A stretch of DNA of 50,023 bases, taken from the NCBI GenBank assembly GCA_016789605.1, contig JAEUQO010000124.1, positions 1 to 50,023 on the forward strand. The letters run 5' to 3'. Shown piece after piece: positions 18,051-27,912 of the stretch; positions within the stretch are counted from its first letter, which is position 1, and each line of letters begins with the position of its first letter. The translations under genes and the position numbers were made by a program. A model generated the notes under the pieces. It was not told the origin of the DNA. It saw nothing but the letters and a program-made list of their open reading frames with translations, and did no database searches. Origin of the DNA: Acidobacteriota bacterium. GTDB taxonomy: Bacteria > Acidobacteriota > Blastocatellia > RBC074.

Positions 18051-19010
18051 ATGAATAACGCAGTCAGCATCATCATCCCGGCGTTTAATGAAGCGCAGGC
18101 CGTCGGGCCGGTGGTGAAAGAAATTCGCGCTCTGCTGGCGGAACATGGTTTTGACGTTGAAATTTTGGTGATAGACGATGGTTCGACCGATGGCACGGGG
18201 CAAGCCGCCCAGGCCGTTGGCGCGCGCGTCTTGCAACATCGGCGCAATCGCGGGTATGGCGCTTCGCTCAAAACGGGCATCACCGCTGCGCGCTATGACA
18301 CCATCGCGATCATTGACGCTGACGGCACTTACCCGGCGCGCTACCTGCCCGCGATGCTGGCGGAACTGGAGCAAGCCGACATGGTCGTCGGCGCGCGCAT
18401 CGGCAATGACGTGCACATTCCGCTGGTTCGCCGCCCGGCTAAATATGTGCTGAATCAGCTGGCGAATTACGTGTCGGGAACCGACATTCCTGATTTGAAC
18501 AGCGGCTTGCGCGCGTTTCGCCGCGACCTGGCGCTGCAATACTTTTCGATTTTGCCCAACCAGTTCAGCTTCACCACCACGATCACGCTGGCGATGTTGT
18601 GCGACAACTACGCAGTCAGCTACTTGCCGATTGATTACCGTAAACGCAAAGGCAAATCGAAAATCGTGCCCTGGGACGCAGGCAGTTTCGCCATTCTGAT
18701 TTTGCGTGTGGCGATGCTCTTCCGTCCGCTACGCGTGTTTGTGCCGATTGCGCTGGTGTGTCTGGTCTACGGCATTGCGAAAATGAGCGTTGATCTGGTG
18801 CGCGATCCGAACATTTCGGCGTCGGCGATTTTTGCCTTTGTCAGCGCCTTGATGCTGGTGTTGATTGGTATGTTAGGTGATGCGGTGGCCACGCGACTGG
18901 GCAAGTTCAACCCGAACGCGGTCGTCAGCGTGCAACCGCGCGCATATATCGAATTGCAAAACGAAGAGGAGGCGGACGCGGTCAATCTCTACACGTCCGC
19001 GCGCAAGTGA
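18051..19010 (+). CDS. Polyprenyl-phosphate-sugar synthase-like family 2 glycosyltransferase (DPM1/Ppm1-like)
   Basis: About 319 residues. [32 protein letters not shown] and the metal motif IIDADGTYP are the hallmark series of dolichol-phosphate mannose/glucose synthase-like enzymes. [17 protein letters not shown] and [10 protein letters not shown] follow, and two C-terminal membrane helices end the protein. The expected reaction is transfer of a hexose from a nucleotide sugar to undecaprenyl phosphate on the cytoplasmic face. The neighbouring GT-C proteins are likely users. ATG at 18051 is preceded by GGAAAGGGA; a GTG at 18027 is less likely. Confidence 0.85.
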   Translation: MNNAVSIIIPAFNEAQAVGPVVKEIRALLAEHGFDVEILVIDDGSTDGTGQAAQAVGARVLQHRRNRGYGASLKTGITAARYDTIAIIDADGTYPARYLPAMLAELEQADMVVGARIGNDVHIPLVRRPAKYVLNQLANYVSGTDIPDLNSGLRAFRRDLALQYFSILPNQFSFTTTITLAMLCDNYAVSYLPIDYRKRKGKSKIVPWDAGSFAILILRVAMLFRPLRVFVPIALVCLVYGIAKMSVDLVRDPNISASAIFAFVSALMLVLIGMLGDAVATRLGKFNPNAVVSVQPRAYIELQNEEEADAVNLYTSARK

Positions 19011-19011
19011 T

Positions 19012-19596
19012 ATGGAATGGTATCGTTTGTATTTGCTAGTTGGTTTGATCCTGCACAAAGCCGTGTGGGAAATCCTGAAACGGCAACCCGGCCAAAAACA
19101 GTCCGCACCCGCACCGGCCAAAACAGAAGCGCCGTCGTTGGGTTTGTTGTTGGTCAAAGGCGTCAAAGTCAGCATTCTGTTGGGGTTGGTCGCGCAAACA
19201 TTTTTGCCTGAGCTCTTTCCCCTCAGCGCTGCGCCAGAGCAATTACGCCTGGCGGGGTTGGCGCTTTACACAATGGGGTTGGCCACAGCGTTGTTGGGAC
19301 GTTTGCAACTGGGTTCAAACTGGTCCGACATCGAAACCGCGCAGGTGTTGCGTCGTCAGGCAGTGGTGGCGCGCGGTTTGTACCGCTACATTCGCCATCC
19401 GATTTATGTGGGCGATCTGCTACTGCTGGCCGGTTTTGAACTCAGTTTGAATTCCTGGCTGGTGTTGGGTGTGGTGTTGCTGACGCCGGTCGTGTTGTTT
19501 AAAGCGGTGCGCGAAGAACGCATGCTGGCGCAAGAGCTGCCCGGCTATGACGCTTATTGTCTGCGCACGAAGCGCTTTATTCCTTTTGTCGTGTAA
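19012..19596 (+). CDS. Isoprenylcysteine carboxyl methyltransferase (ICMT)-like membrane methyltransferase
   Basis: 194 residues with about four to five membrane helices. The C-terminal SAM-binding signature [20 protein letters not shown], then [24 protein letters not shown], is characteristic of the ICMT/phospholipid methyltransferase superfamily. Bacterial members methylate small lipophilic or isoprenoid-linked substrates. The start ATG lies one base after the stop of the DPM1-like gene, so the pair is tightly coupled, suggesting a lipid or lipid-linked sugar substrate in the inner membrane (inference). Confidence 0.8.
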   Translation: MEWYRLYLLVGLILHKAVWEILKRQPGQKQSAPAPAKTEAPSLGLLLVKGVKVSILLGLVAQTFLPELFPLSAAPEQLRLAGLALYTMGLATALLGRLQLGSNWSDIETAQVLRRQAVVARGLYRYIRHPIYVGDLLLLAGFELSLNSWLVLGVVLLTPVVLFKAVREERMLAQELPGYDAYCLRTKRFIPFVV

Positions 19597-19604
19597 CGAA
19601 ACAA

Positions 19605-21062
19605 GTGCGAGCGAATTTGCAAAACGAGCAAACAACAGCGACAGCGCGACCGCCGCGCGTCGCCATTTTAGGAGCAGGGCCGGCAGGACTTGGCGCGGCG
19701 TGGCAATTGGCCAAACGCGGCAACGCTTCTGCCGTGGTGTTGGAACAGCGCGACGACGTCGGCGGCAATTCCGGTAGTTTCGAGCTGCACGGCTTGCAGG
19801 TGGATTACGGCAGCCATCGGCTGCATCCAGCCTGTGACCCGCACATTATGGCTGACCTGCAATCGTTGCTGGGCAGCGATTTGCTCGACCGGCCACGTCA
19901 CGGACGCATACGGTTATGCGAGCGCTGGATTCACTTTCCCCTCAAACCGGTTGATCTGGTGTTGGAACTTCCGTGGTCGTTCGGCATTGGTGTGGCGCAG
20001 GATGCGTTGCAAAAAGTATTGCCGCGCACAAACGGGCACGGCGCGGAAACTTTTGCCAGCATTCTGGAACGCAGTTTGGGCCGTACGATCTGCCGCGATT
20101 TTTACTTTCCCTATGCCGTCAAAATTTGGGGCGCTTCGCCTGATGAGCTGTCTGCGATTCAGGCGCGGCGGCGCGTCTCCGCCGGTTCGCTAAGCAAAAT
20201 GGTGCGCAAGGCGCTCAACAGCGTGCCGGGCTTCAAACCGCCGGGAGCTGGCCGTTTCTTTTATCCGCGGCGCGGGTTTGGGCAAATCAGCCGGGCGTTG
20301 GCAGATGCCGCGCGACACGCGGGCGCCGATTTGCGCTTGCAAACTTCCGTGCGCGAATTGCATTTGGGCGCTCCGCATCGGCTGGTGGTTGAGTCAGACG
20401 GACAGCGGCAGGAACTCGAAGCCGAGTATTTGTGGTCAACGATTCCGATCACGGCGCTGGCGCGGATGGTGACGCCCGCAGCGCCCGCAGCGGTCTTGGC
20501 TGCGGCGCAACAGATTCGTTACCGCGCGATGATTTTGATCTATCTGGTGCTCGACCAGCCGCAATTCACGCCGTTCGATGCACATTACTTTCCCGAAACT
20601 GAAGTGAAATTGACGCGCTTGTCCGAGCCGAAAAATTACAGCGTGAGCAAAGAACCGGCGGGCCAGACTGTGCTTTGCGGCGAATTGCCCTGTGCCGTCG
20701 GTGATGACATGTGGCAAGCCTCAGATGCCGAATTGGGCGAAGTCATGCGCGATGCGATGGCGCGTTCCGGCTTGCCGGTGCAAGCGCGCGTGTTGCAGGT
20801 GGTGACAAAACGTTTGTCGCACGCCTATCCGATTTACTATCAGGGCTACGAAAACGCCTTCAATCTGCTGGACGAGTGGGTGGCGGGCTTGGAGCGGGTG
20901 CTGACTTTTGGCCGCCAGGGATTATTTGCGCACGACAACACACATCACGCGTTGGCAATGGCATACGGTGCGGTGGATTGTCTGGCCGAAACCGGCGCTT
21001 TCGATCAAGCGCGCTGGCGGGATTACCGAATCGCTTTCACACATCACGTCGTGGAAGACTGA
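19605..21062 (+). CDS. Second FAD-dependent oxidoreductase, protoporphyrinogen oxidase/UGM-like
   Basis: About 485 residues. The FAD motif is [18 protein letters not shown] with [12 protein letters not shown] after it; the family segment [10 protein letters not shown] matches FDIGGHRFFS of the first FAD enzyme, and [11 protein letters not shown] aligns with FKTYTEKVWG. So the two FAD enzymes of this locus belong to the same family, but this one lacks the membrane tail. The start is uncertain: the frame is open into the preceding gene to 19557, and GTG at 19605 or TTG at 19617 after that gene's stop are the likely choices; no clear ribosome site is seen. Confidence 0.82.
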   Translation: MRANLQNEQTTATARPPRVAILGAGPAGLGAAWQLAKRGNASAVVLEQRDDVGGNSGSFELHGLQVDYGSHRLHPACDPHIMADLQSLLGSDLLDRPRHGRIRLCERWIHFPLKPVDLVLELPWSFGIGVAQDALQKVLPRTNGHGAETFASILERSLGRTICRDFYFPYAVKIWGASPDELSAIQARRRVSAGSLSKMVRKALNSVPGFKPPGAGRFFYPRRGFGQISRALADAARHAGADLRLQTSVRELHLGAPHRLVVESDGQRQELEAEYLWSTIPITALARMVTPAAPAAVLAAAQQIRYRAMILIYLVLDQPQFTPFDAHYFPETEVKLTRLSEPKNYSVSKEPAGQTVLCGELPCAVGDDMWQASDAELGEVMRDAMARSGLPVQARVLQVVTKRLSHAYPIYYQGYENAFNLLDEWVAGLERVLTFGRQGLFAHDNTHHALAMAYGAVDCLAETGAFDQARWRDYRIAFTHHVVED

Positions 21063-21110
21063 GTTCCGTTCCAAACGTCCGGGACATTTTCGGACGTAGA
21101 AAGAAGCTGT

Positions 21111-23303
21111 ATGTTACGAACCATGGTGCATAACAAACTTCTCCTGGCGTTGGTCACGCTCAGTGTTTTGACTCTGTCATATTGCGGTTCTGCCGCGACG
21201 CAACAGGCCGTTATCACAATTGATCCGACGGTCAGTTATCAAACCATGACCGGATGGGAAGCCACCGCACAGGCCGGGCAGTTGGCGGAAACCAACGCCA
21301 TCACCGGCAAATCCAATCTGAACCCGGCGTTTCAAAATTACAAAAACCAGTTGTTTGATCAGGCCGTGTCTGATTTGGGACTCACGCGCGTGCGGCTGGA
21401 ATTGCTCAGTGGCTGTGAAAATCCGGTGGGGTATTTCTCGCAATATCTGAACGGGCAAATTTCGTATCAAACCTACAAACAGAATCGTTATCTCACCATC
21501 AACGACAATGCCGATCCGCAAGTGATCAATCCCAATGGCTTTCAATTTGGCGAAATAGACTTTGTCATTGACAACCTATTGCTGCCGCTCAAACAGCGGT
21601 TGGAAGCACGTGGCGAAAAGCTCTACATCAATTTGAATTACGTCGAGTTTCTGGCGTCTTCGTTCGAGCACAAGGAATTTCCCGAAGAGTACGCGGAATA
21701 CATGCTGGCGGCGTTTTTGCACTTGCAAGCCAAATACGGCTGGGTGCCGGATGCCATCGAATTGGCGCTGGAACCGGATAACGCGAATTTCACGGGCGTG
21801 CAATTGGGTCGGGTGTTGCTGGCGACGGGCAATCGGTTGCGCGCCAACGGCTTCAATCCGGATTTTGTCGCGCCATCCACGACGTGTATGGATCACGCGG
21901 CGGAATGGTTTGACGGCTTGAATTCCATTGCTGGTGCGCGTCAGTTCCTGACTGAAATTTCCTATCACCGATATTGTGGCGTTTCTGACCAAAGTTTACA
22001 GGCGATCAGCGATCGGGCAGTGCAATTTGGGTTGAATACGTCGCATCTGGAGTTGATCGGCGCCAATTACCGTGATTTGCATAAAGACCTGACGCTGGGG
22101 CGCAATTCGGCTTGGGCGCAATACACGTTGAGTTACACCATCAACGACGGCGGCGACAACGGCGGGCAATATTATGTGATAGACGATAACAATCCGAATG
22201 CCCCACAGGTGATCATCGGCAGCCGCACAAAGCTGCTGCGGCAATATTTCAAATACGTTCGTCCGCAAGCCATTCGCATCAAAGCCACGTCAACGCAAAC
22301 CAGCCTGGTTGATCCGGTCGCGTTTATGAACGCGGACGGTAAGTTTGTGACGGTCGTCAAAACAGATGCTTCGGCGTCCTTTGCTGTGCAAGGGCTTCCG
22401 GCGGGGACATACGGCATCAAATACACGACGTTGACACAATATGACGTAGACGTGGCGGATGTCACGATCACCAGCGGGCAGGCGGTGAATACCGCGATCC
22501 CTGGTCCGGGTGTGCTGACCGTGTATGGCAAAACGGCGAGTGCAACTGCTTCGGTGGACGCTGCCAGCTATACGCGTGCGGTTGCGCCGGGGCAAATCGT
22601 GGCAGCCTTTGGCACAGGCTTTCCTGCAGGCACGAACATTAGCGCCAGTGCGACCAGTACGCCGCTGGCCACCAAACTCGGCGGCGTGTCCGTACGCATC
22701 AATAACACTTTGGCGCCGCTGTTTTTTGTCGGCGTCGGACGCGGATTCGGCGAAGGCGCCTTTCAAATCAATTACCAGCTTCCCTATGAAATTCAGCCGG
22801 GCCTGGCTTCGCTGACGGTGCTCAACAATGATGTGCCGGTGATTCAGGGACACCTGATTGTGAGCGCGAGCGCGCCGGGGGTGTTCACCATTTCAGCCAG
22901 CGGCAAAGGGCAAGCCGTCGCACTCAATCAGGATTCTTCGTTGAATGGCAACCCCGCAGAGAATCCGCAGGCGAAACCCGAAACGCGTGGGCGCAGTTTG
23001 GTGCTGTTTGCCAATGGGCCAGGCAGCAAATTCGTCAATCCGGCCAATGGGCAAGCTCTGACGCCAGTAACCGGCGCGCCACCCGCCAGCGGCAGCACGC
23101 TTTTTGCCACGGCGACGACACCGTATGTGACGATTGGCGGTGTCCCGGCCAATGTTTTGTTCAGCGGATTGACACCGGGCTTGGTGGGCCTGTGGCAATT
23201 AAACATAACCATTCCAGCAAATGCTCCGACAGGAACGGCGGTGCCAGTGAAAATCTGGCAGAACGGTCGCCTAACCAATACGACAACCATTGCCATCAAC
23301 TAA
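21111..23303 (+). CDS. Secreted GH30-like glycoside hydrolase with TIGR03437 C-terminal domain
   Basis: 730 residues. A signal peptide spans about residues 8-29. The segment YQTMTGWEATAQAG resembles the start of clan GH-A family 30 catalytic domains. The candidate acid/base is Glu221 in LALEPDNANF, where the usual Asn before Glu is Leu, and Glu314 in HLELIGANYRD is a candidate nucleophile. A beta-sandwich follows at about 400-470. From about 475 to the end is the Acidobacteria-typical TIGR03437 domain (VAPGQIVAAFGTGFPAGT; GLVGLWQLNITIPANAPTG). It could trim or cleave the glycan made by the locus, as hydrolases in other exopolysaccharide clusters do. Activity is uncertain because of the altered motif. 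Confidence 0.72.
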   Translation: MLRTMVHNKLLLALVTLSVLTLSYCGSAATQQAVITIDPTVSYQTMTGWEATAQAGQLAETNAITGKSNLNPAFQNYKNQLFDQAVSDLGLTRVRLELLSGCENPVGYFSQYLNGQISYQTYKQNRYLTINDNADPQVINPNGFQFGEIDFVIDNLLLPLKQRLEARGEKLYINLNYVEFLASSFEHKEFPEEYAEYMLAAFLHLQAKYGWVPDAIELALEPDNANFTGVQLGRVLLATGNRLRANGFNPDFVAPSTTCMDHAAEWFDGLNSIAGARQFLTEISYHRYCGVSDQSLQAISDRAVQFGLNTSHLELIGANYRDLHKDLTLGRNSAWAQYTLSYTINDGGDNGGQYYVIDDNNPNAPQVIIGSRTKLLRQYFKYVRPQAIRIKATSTQTSLVDPVAFMNADGKFVTVVKTDASASFAVQGLPAGTYGIKYTTLTQYDVDVADVTITSGQAVNTAIPGPGVLTVYGKTASATASVDAASYTRAVAPGQIVAAFGTGFPAGTNISASATSTPLATKLGGVSVRINNTLAPLFFVGVGRGFGEGAFQINYQLPYEIQPGLASLTVLNNDVPVIQGHLIVSASAPGVFTISASGKGQAVALNQDSSLNGNPAENPQAKPETRGRSLVLFANGPGSKFVNPANGQALTPVTGAPPASGSTLFATATTPYVTIGGVPANVLFSGLTPGLVGLWQLNITIPANAPTGTAVPVKIWQNGRLTNTTTIAIN

Positions 23304-23364
23304 ACCCATTAATCACGCAATGGAACTTCAGCGCCCCAAGCCGACAACTTTCTGATTGGCCTAC

Positions 23365-25458
23365 ATGATGACTGAGTCTCAAGCGCAGACACGAATGCAA
23401 CCGCTCTTTTATAAGGCAGAATCTAAATGGCGGCCAATCGGCTGGGCGCTGTTGGCTTTGCTGGGACAGATCGTCGCCTTGCGCATGATCGAAGCCGGAC
23501 CGTCAATCCGCTATCAACATTACCGCACCTTGCCGCGCCTGATTTCAGAACAGCCGCTTTGGCTGGCGTTTATGGTGCTGCAAACGGGAGCGGTGTTGTG
23601 GGGGCTGACAACATACGGCGGGCAGATATGGGTCTGGCTGAAACAGCGGTTCAAGCTTTGGCAATTGTTCGGCATGGCGCTGGTTGTGTTATTGCCGAGT
23701 GCCGCCGTCTCGCGCGATGTGCGCGTGTATTTGTGGGAATTGCCTTTCGCTGCCTTTGTCCAATTGCTCAGCCTGGGGAATCTGTTGCTTGCCGTGCTGA
23801 CCTTGCCTGGCAGTGTGCTAGCCCGCTGGCAAGAACGATTTCAACGTTGGTTTGGAGCGCTTGAACCCGCGCCGGATGTTTCTGTTCGTGACACGCGCGG
23901 CATAGATCGCCTCGCGCTTTGGGGCGCATTGTGGGTAACGGTGATTGCCGCTGCGCTGAGCTTCTTTTCCTACCAACGCCACCCACACATTCCCGACGAA
24001 GTCGTCTATCTGTATCACGCCCGCTATCTGGCCGAAGGGAAATTGACTCTACCGTTGCCACCAGTTCCCGAAGCCTTCGATGTTGATTTGATGAATTACG
24101 AAGCCGACCGATGGTTTTGTCCCGTACCGCCGGGGTGGCCGTTGGCATTGGCGTTGGGCGTGTTGTTGGGAGTGTCGTGGCTGATCAATCCGGTGTTGGC
24201 AGGCGTGAATGTCGTGCTCGCGTTTTTGTTGGTGCGTGAGTTGTATGACCGGCGCACCGCACGCTTGGCGGTGTTGTTGCTGTGTATTTCGCCTTGGCAT
24301 GTATTTATGGCGATGAATTACATGACGCACACGTTTACGTTTACGTGTATGTTGGCGGCGGCGCTGGCTTTGCAATGGTCACGACGCACGGGGCGGGGAA
24401 GCTGGGCCTGGCTTAGCGGTGTCGCTACTGGTGCGGTCACGCTGATTCGTCCGCTAGAAGGTTTTGTGTTTGGGTTATTGATCGGTTTGTGGAGCATCGG
24501 TGTCGGTGGCAAACGGCTGAAATTTTCTGGGCTGGCGGCGTTTGCGCTGGGCGGGTTGATGATGGGTGCGGCGGTGATGCCATACAACAAATACCTGACC
24601 GGAAGTCCGACGAAATTCCCGCTCATGGCCTACGCCGACAAGTATTACGGTCCCAACAGCAATTCGCTGGGCTTTGGTCCGGATCGTGGTTGGGGATGGC
24701 AATTGGATCCGTTTCCGGGTCACGGGCTGCCTGATGCGCTGGTCAATTCCAACCTGAACGCGTTTTCACTCAATATCGAATTGTTCGGTTGGGGAACCGG
24801 ATCGCTGTTGTTCATTGCATTGTTGCTGTTTGCTGGTGGCTGGCGTCGGCCTGATGGATTGATGCTGGCGATCATTGTCGCCATTTTCACGGCACACATT
24901 TTTTACTGGTACAGCGGCGGGCCGGATTTCGGCGCGCGGTACTGGTACATGATGTTGCTGCCCTGTGTGGTGTTGACGGCGCGCGGCATTCAGTGGTTGG
25001 AACAACGCATGCGTGACGATGGGCACAATGCGTCTGTGGCGAGCGGACGCGTCTTGGCGTTTGTCTTGCTGGCGTCAGCGATTACGGTGAGCGTGTATTT
25101 TCCCTGGCGCGCAATGGACAAGTATTACCACTATTTGTTTATGCGGCCTGACGTGCGCGTGCTGGCGCAACAACATCAATTTGGCCGCAGTCTGGTGCTG
25201 ATTCGTGGCGAACGGCATCCTGATTACGCCTCGGCGGTGATTTATAACCCGCTGGATTGGCAGGCAAACGCGCCGATTTATGCCTGGGATCGTGATCCCG
25301 CGATACGGGCCAAAGTCCTGGCTGCTTACGCCGACCGTCCGGTCTGGATTTTAGCCGGGCCAAGCGTGACTGGGGCTGGCTTTCAAGTGGTCGCCGGACC
25401 AACACCCGCGCGCGAATTATTGCAACAGGAACAGGGGGCGCAAGCAAGCGCACACTAA
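23365..25458 (+). CDS. GT-C glycosyltransferase, GT39-like
   Basis: About 697 residues with some 13 membrane helices. A loop after the fourth or fifth helix reads HPHIPDEVVYLYHARYLAEG, the conserved DE plus aromatic pattern of dolichyl-phosphate-mannose protein mannosyltransferase-like enzymes. MNYEADRWFCPVPPGWPLAL follows. A long N-terminal extension of three or four helices precedes the core. It should transfer a sugar from a polyprenyl-phosphate donor at the periplasmic face. No clear ribosome site; ATG at 23365 is chosen over TTG 23356 and ATG 23368. Confidence 0.8.
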   Translation: MMTESQAQTRMQPLFYKAESKWRPIGWALLALLGQIVALRMIEAGPSIRYQHYRTLPRLISEQPLWLAFMVLQTGAVLWGLTTYGGQIWVWLKQRFKLWQLFGMALVVLLPSAAVSRDVRVYLWELPFAAFVQLLSLGNLLLAVLTLPGSVLARWQERFQRWFGALEPAPDVSVRDTRGIDRLALWGALWVTVIAAALSFFSYQRHPHIPDEVVYLYHARYLAEGKLTLPLPPVPEAFDVDLMNYEADRWFCPVPPGWPLALALGVLLGVSWLINPVLAGVNVVLAFLLVRELYDRRTARLAVLLLCISPWHVFMAMNYMTHTFTFTCMLAAALALQWSRRTGRGSWAWLSGVATGAVTLIRPLEGFVFGLLIGLWSIGVGGKRLKFSGLAAFALGGLMMGAAVMPYNKYLTGSPTKFPLMAYADKYYGPNSNSLGFGPDRGWGWQLDPFPGHGLPDALVNSNLNAFSLNIELFGWGTGSLLFIALLLFAGGWRRPDGLMLAIIVAIFTAHIFYWYSGGPDFGARYWYMMLLPCVVLTARGIQWLEQRMRDDGHNASVASGRVLAFVLLASAITVSVYFPWRAMDKYYHYLFMRPDVRVLAQQHQFGRSLVLIRGERHPDYASAVIYNPLDWQANAPIYAWDRDPAIRAKVLAAYADRPVWILAGPSVTGAGFQVVAGPTPARELLQQEQGAQASAH

Positions 25459-25462
25459 CAGC

Positions 25463-26464
25463 ATGAGCTTTCAGCAGGACAGTTATCAGAATGTGCGTGT
25501 GGCAGTTTTGGGCGCTGCCGGATTTATTGGCCGTTGGGTTGCGCGCGCACTGACCGCGCAAGGCGCACGACTTTTCTTGTTCGTGCGTGACGCCGTACGC
25601 GCCGCCGAGACATTTGCCGCTTACGGCGTGCGCGGAGACATTATTGAACTCGATCTGGCTGTGCCCGGGCGTTGGCGCGAGGCATTGTTGGCGGTACGTC
25701 CGACAATCACGTTCAACCTGGCGGAGTACGGCGTGGATCGTACAGACCGCGATGACGCAACTGCCTATCGCATTAACACCGAACTGGTGCGGCAGTTGGC
25801 GGAAACACTGGCGCCGATTCGCGATTCGCAATGGACGGGGCAGGATTTGGTGCACGTCGGTTCCGCCTTGGAATACGGCGAACTGCGCAATGATCTGGCC
25901 GAAGATTCCACGCCGATTCCGACGTCGTTGTATGGCAAATCAAAGCTGGCTGGCACTGAAGCGCTGGCCGCCATTTGTCACGAGCGCAAGTTGCGTGCGC
26001 TGACGGCGCGGCTTTTCACTGTTTATGGTCCCGGAGAACCCGCTGGGCGGTTATTGCCCACTTTATTCGAAGCCGCACGCACGCGCACACCGTTGCCGCT
26101 GACTGATGGCCGCCAGCAACGTGATTTCGCCTATGTGGCAGACGTTGCTGAAGGGCTGTTGCGATTGGGCGTCAGTCCAACCAAGCCTGGCAACATTGTG
26201 AATCTAGCCACCGGGCGACTGACCAGCGTGCGGCAGTTTGCCGAATATGGTGCAGGCGTTTTGAAATTGTCTGACGGGATTTTGCAGTTTGGCGCGTTGC
26301 CGACGCGCTTAGAAGAGATGGCGCATCAACCTGTAGCGGTGACGCGTTTGGCTGCGCTGACGTCCTGGTTGCCGCCCACGAGCATTCCGGCGGGAATCCG
26401 CTTGGCCAAAGAGTTTGAAACAACGGCCAATACTTCACTGACGCAAGTCGCCTTGTCATCGTAG
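25463..26464 (+). CDS. NAD-dependent sugar-nucleotide epimerase/dehydratase (extended SDR)
   Basis: 333 residues. A Rossmann start, VAVLGAAGFIGRWVARAL, and the catalytic Tyr-x3-Lys as YGKSK identify the extended short-chain dehydrogenase family; FTVYGPGEP and RDFAYVADVAEG are standard later motifs. It lies upstream of the rfbF relic and the CDP-glucose dehydratase. It is therefore a good candidate for the reductase or epimerase that finishes a CDP-6-deoxyhexose such as an abequose-, paratose- or tyvelose-type sugar (inference from context, not from specific residues). Confidence 0.8.
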   Translation: MSFQQDSYQNVRVAVLGAAGFIGRWVARALTAQGARLFLFVRDAVRAAETFAAYGVRGDIIELDLAVPGRWREALLAVRPTITFNLAEYGVDRTDRDDATAYRINTELVRQLAETLAPIRDSQWTGQDLVHVGSALEYGELRNDLAEDSTPIPTSLYGKSKLAGTEALAAICHERKLRALTARLFTVYGPGEPAGRLLPTLFEAARTRTPLPLTDGRQQRDFAYVADVAEGLLRLGVSPTKPGNIVNLATGRLTSVRQFAEYGAGVLKLSDGILQFGALPTRLEEMAHQPVAVTRLAALTSWLPPTSIPAGIRLAKEFETTANTSLTQVALSS

Positions 26465-26853
26465 TTTTGTCATATGCCTCCTGTGTAGGTTGTCGAGGAT
26501 GCCGGGCATAGGCAGAAGTGGCCGAACGACTCATTCGCTTCATTGACCGCAACAGCAGTGAGCAGCAGATTGCCAGCTCACGCCACGTTGATTGGCGGAT
26601 AAGGCTGATAGATACTGGCAGGGAGAGCCTGACCGGATTAGGCGCGTGCATTTACCAGGACGCCGCAGACCGGTGAAGGTTTGAGCAACGGCAGATGTTT
26701 TGTTTTTGAGCTTTTTGAGTTGGGTGCGTCTGATTATTTACCAGACGAGCAATGGTTTGAGCAGCCGATAGAGCCGATAGATACGCTGCGGGAAAACAAT
26801 TGCTGGAAACGATGTGGGCGAATGGGAGGGCCCCTTGGCGTAAATGGGAGTGA
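26465..26853 (+). pseudogene. rfbF: Decayed glucose-1-phosphate cytidylyltransferase gene (rfbF remnant)
   Basis: No intact gene occupies this gap, but translated pieces in two frames match the glucose-1-phosphate cytidylyltransferase family in order. In frame with 26521, ERLIRFI is followed by SRHVDWRIRLIDTGRESLTG (ending 26637), equivalent to the family's WKVTLVDTG-TMTGG region. In the next frame, from about 26681, NGRCFVFE then DYLPDEQWFEQPIE corresponds to NGGFFV and the following region, and IDTLREN to MDTLR. Back in the first frame, from 26800, [17 protein letters not shown] and a TGA at 26851 match the typical C-terminus. The first third, with the nucleotide-binding signature, is missing, and there are at least two frameshifts. 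The gene is dead here; it lies between the epimerase and the CDP-glucose dehydratase, its usual operon position. Confidence 0.72.
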
Positions 26854-27833
26854 ATTTTTGGCATCGTCGCCGCGTCTTTGTCACAGGCGCGACGGGCTTG
26901 CTGGGGTCGTGGCTGGTTGAGGAATTGCTCCAGCGCGGCGCTTATGTGACATGTTTGGTGCGCGACTGGGTGGCGGAAAGCGCGCTGGTTAGTTCGGGCT
27001 CACTGGCAAAAACGACCGTGGTGCGGGGCGCGCTGGAAGATTACGACACCATTGCGCGCGCTTTGAATGAACACGAGATTGACACGGTCTTTCACTTGGG
27101 AGCGCAAACCATCGTGGGCACGGCATTGCGTTCGCCGGTGTCTACATTTGAGGCAAACATCCGAGGCACCTGGAATGTAATGGAAGCCTGCCGGGTCAAT
27201 GCCAAGCTAATTCAGCGAGTGTTGGTCGCTTCGAGCGATAAGGCCTATGGCGCACACAAGCAATTGCCGTATACTGAGGACGCCCCCTTGCTGGGACGAT
27301 TCCCGTACGATGCCTCCAAAACCTGCGCGGAGTTCATCGTTTCGTCCTACTTTCACACCTATCGCACGCCTGTCGCCATTACCCGTTGTGGAAATTTGTA
27401 TGGCGGCGGCGATTTGAATTTCAACCGGCTGGTGCCAGGCACCATTCGCTCTGCGTTGTACCAGGAAGCCCCACTCATTCGCAGCAACGGTAAATTCATC
27501 CGGGATTATTTTTACGTCCGTGATGCCGTGGCGGCGTATTTGCACCTGGCTGAACGTCTGCCTGACGAACGGTTTTTGGGGCAGGCTTTCAATTTCGGCA
27601 CCGAAGCGCCGCTTTCCGTCTTGCAACTGGTGCAGCGCATTTTGCGTCTGATCGGCGCGAAAGCGTTGAAACCGCAGGTGCTCAATGAAGCGAGCCAGGA
27701 AATCCCGCGACAATATCTGAGTTGCGCCAAAGCGCGGCGCATGTTGGGTTGGCAACCGCAATACACGCTCGATGAGGGCCTGCAGGAGACAATCGCCTGG
27801 TACCGGGAATGGTTGGCGAGACACGATTCATAA
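26844..27833 (+). CDS. rfbG: CDP-glucose 4,6-dehydratase
   Basis: 329 residues, extended SDR. The NAD motif is [13 protein letters not shown], followed by features specific to RfbG-type enzymes: a DWVAESALV segment, [30 protein letters not shown] and [16 protein letters not shown]. The catalytic region has SSDKAYG and the Tyr-x3-Lys YDASK. It converts CDP-glucose to CDP-4-keto-6-deoxyglucose, first step of CDP-deoxyhexose synthesis. ATG at 26844 or GTG at 26850; the latter overlaps the dead rfbF stop as GTGA, a relic of translational coupling. With rfbF broken beside it, the substrate must come from another gene copy if the pathway is active. Confidence 0.87.
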   Translation: MGVNFWHRRRVFVTGATGLLGSWLVEELLQRGAYVTCLVRDWVAESALVSSGSLAKTTVVRGALEDYDTIARALNEHEIDTVFHLGAQTIVGTALRSPVSTFEANIRGTWNVMEACRVNAKLIQRVLVASSDKAYGAHKQLPYTEDAPLLGRFPYDASKTCAEFIVSSYFHTYRTPVAITRCGNLYGGGDLNFNRLVPGTIRSALYQEAPLIRSNGKFIRDYFYVRDAVAAYLHLAERLPDERFLGQAFNFGTEAPLSVLQLVQRILRLIGAKALKPQVLNEASQEIPRQYLSCAKARRMLGWQPQYTLDEGLQETIAWYREWLARHDS

Positions 27834-27902
27834 GGAATTGGCAACCTGATGCGCGCAGCTTTGCTCTACGCGCCCAGCCGGTTTTCATCATTTGTGTTTG
27901 CT

Positions 27903-27908
27903 AGGAGG
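27903..27908 (+). promoter_or_regulatory. Shine-Dalgarno site for the export protein
   Basis: AGGAGG four bases ahead of the ATG at 27913. It lies within a slightly longer open frame beginning at 27892 and identifies 27913 as the start. Confidence 0.65.
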
Positions 27909-27912
27909 TTTT

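Noticed and set aside
26172..26651. Minus-strand open frame over the epimerase end and the rfbF relic
   Set aside because: It is antisense to a well-supported gene and to the pseudogene pieces, and has no domain-like features.
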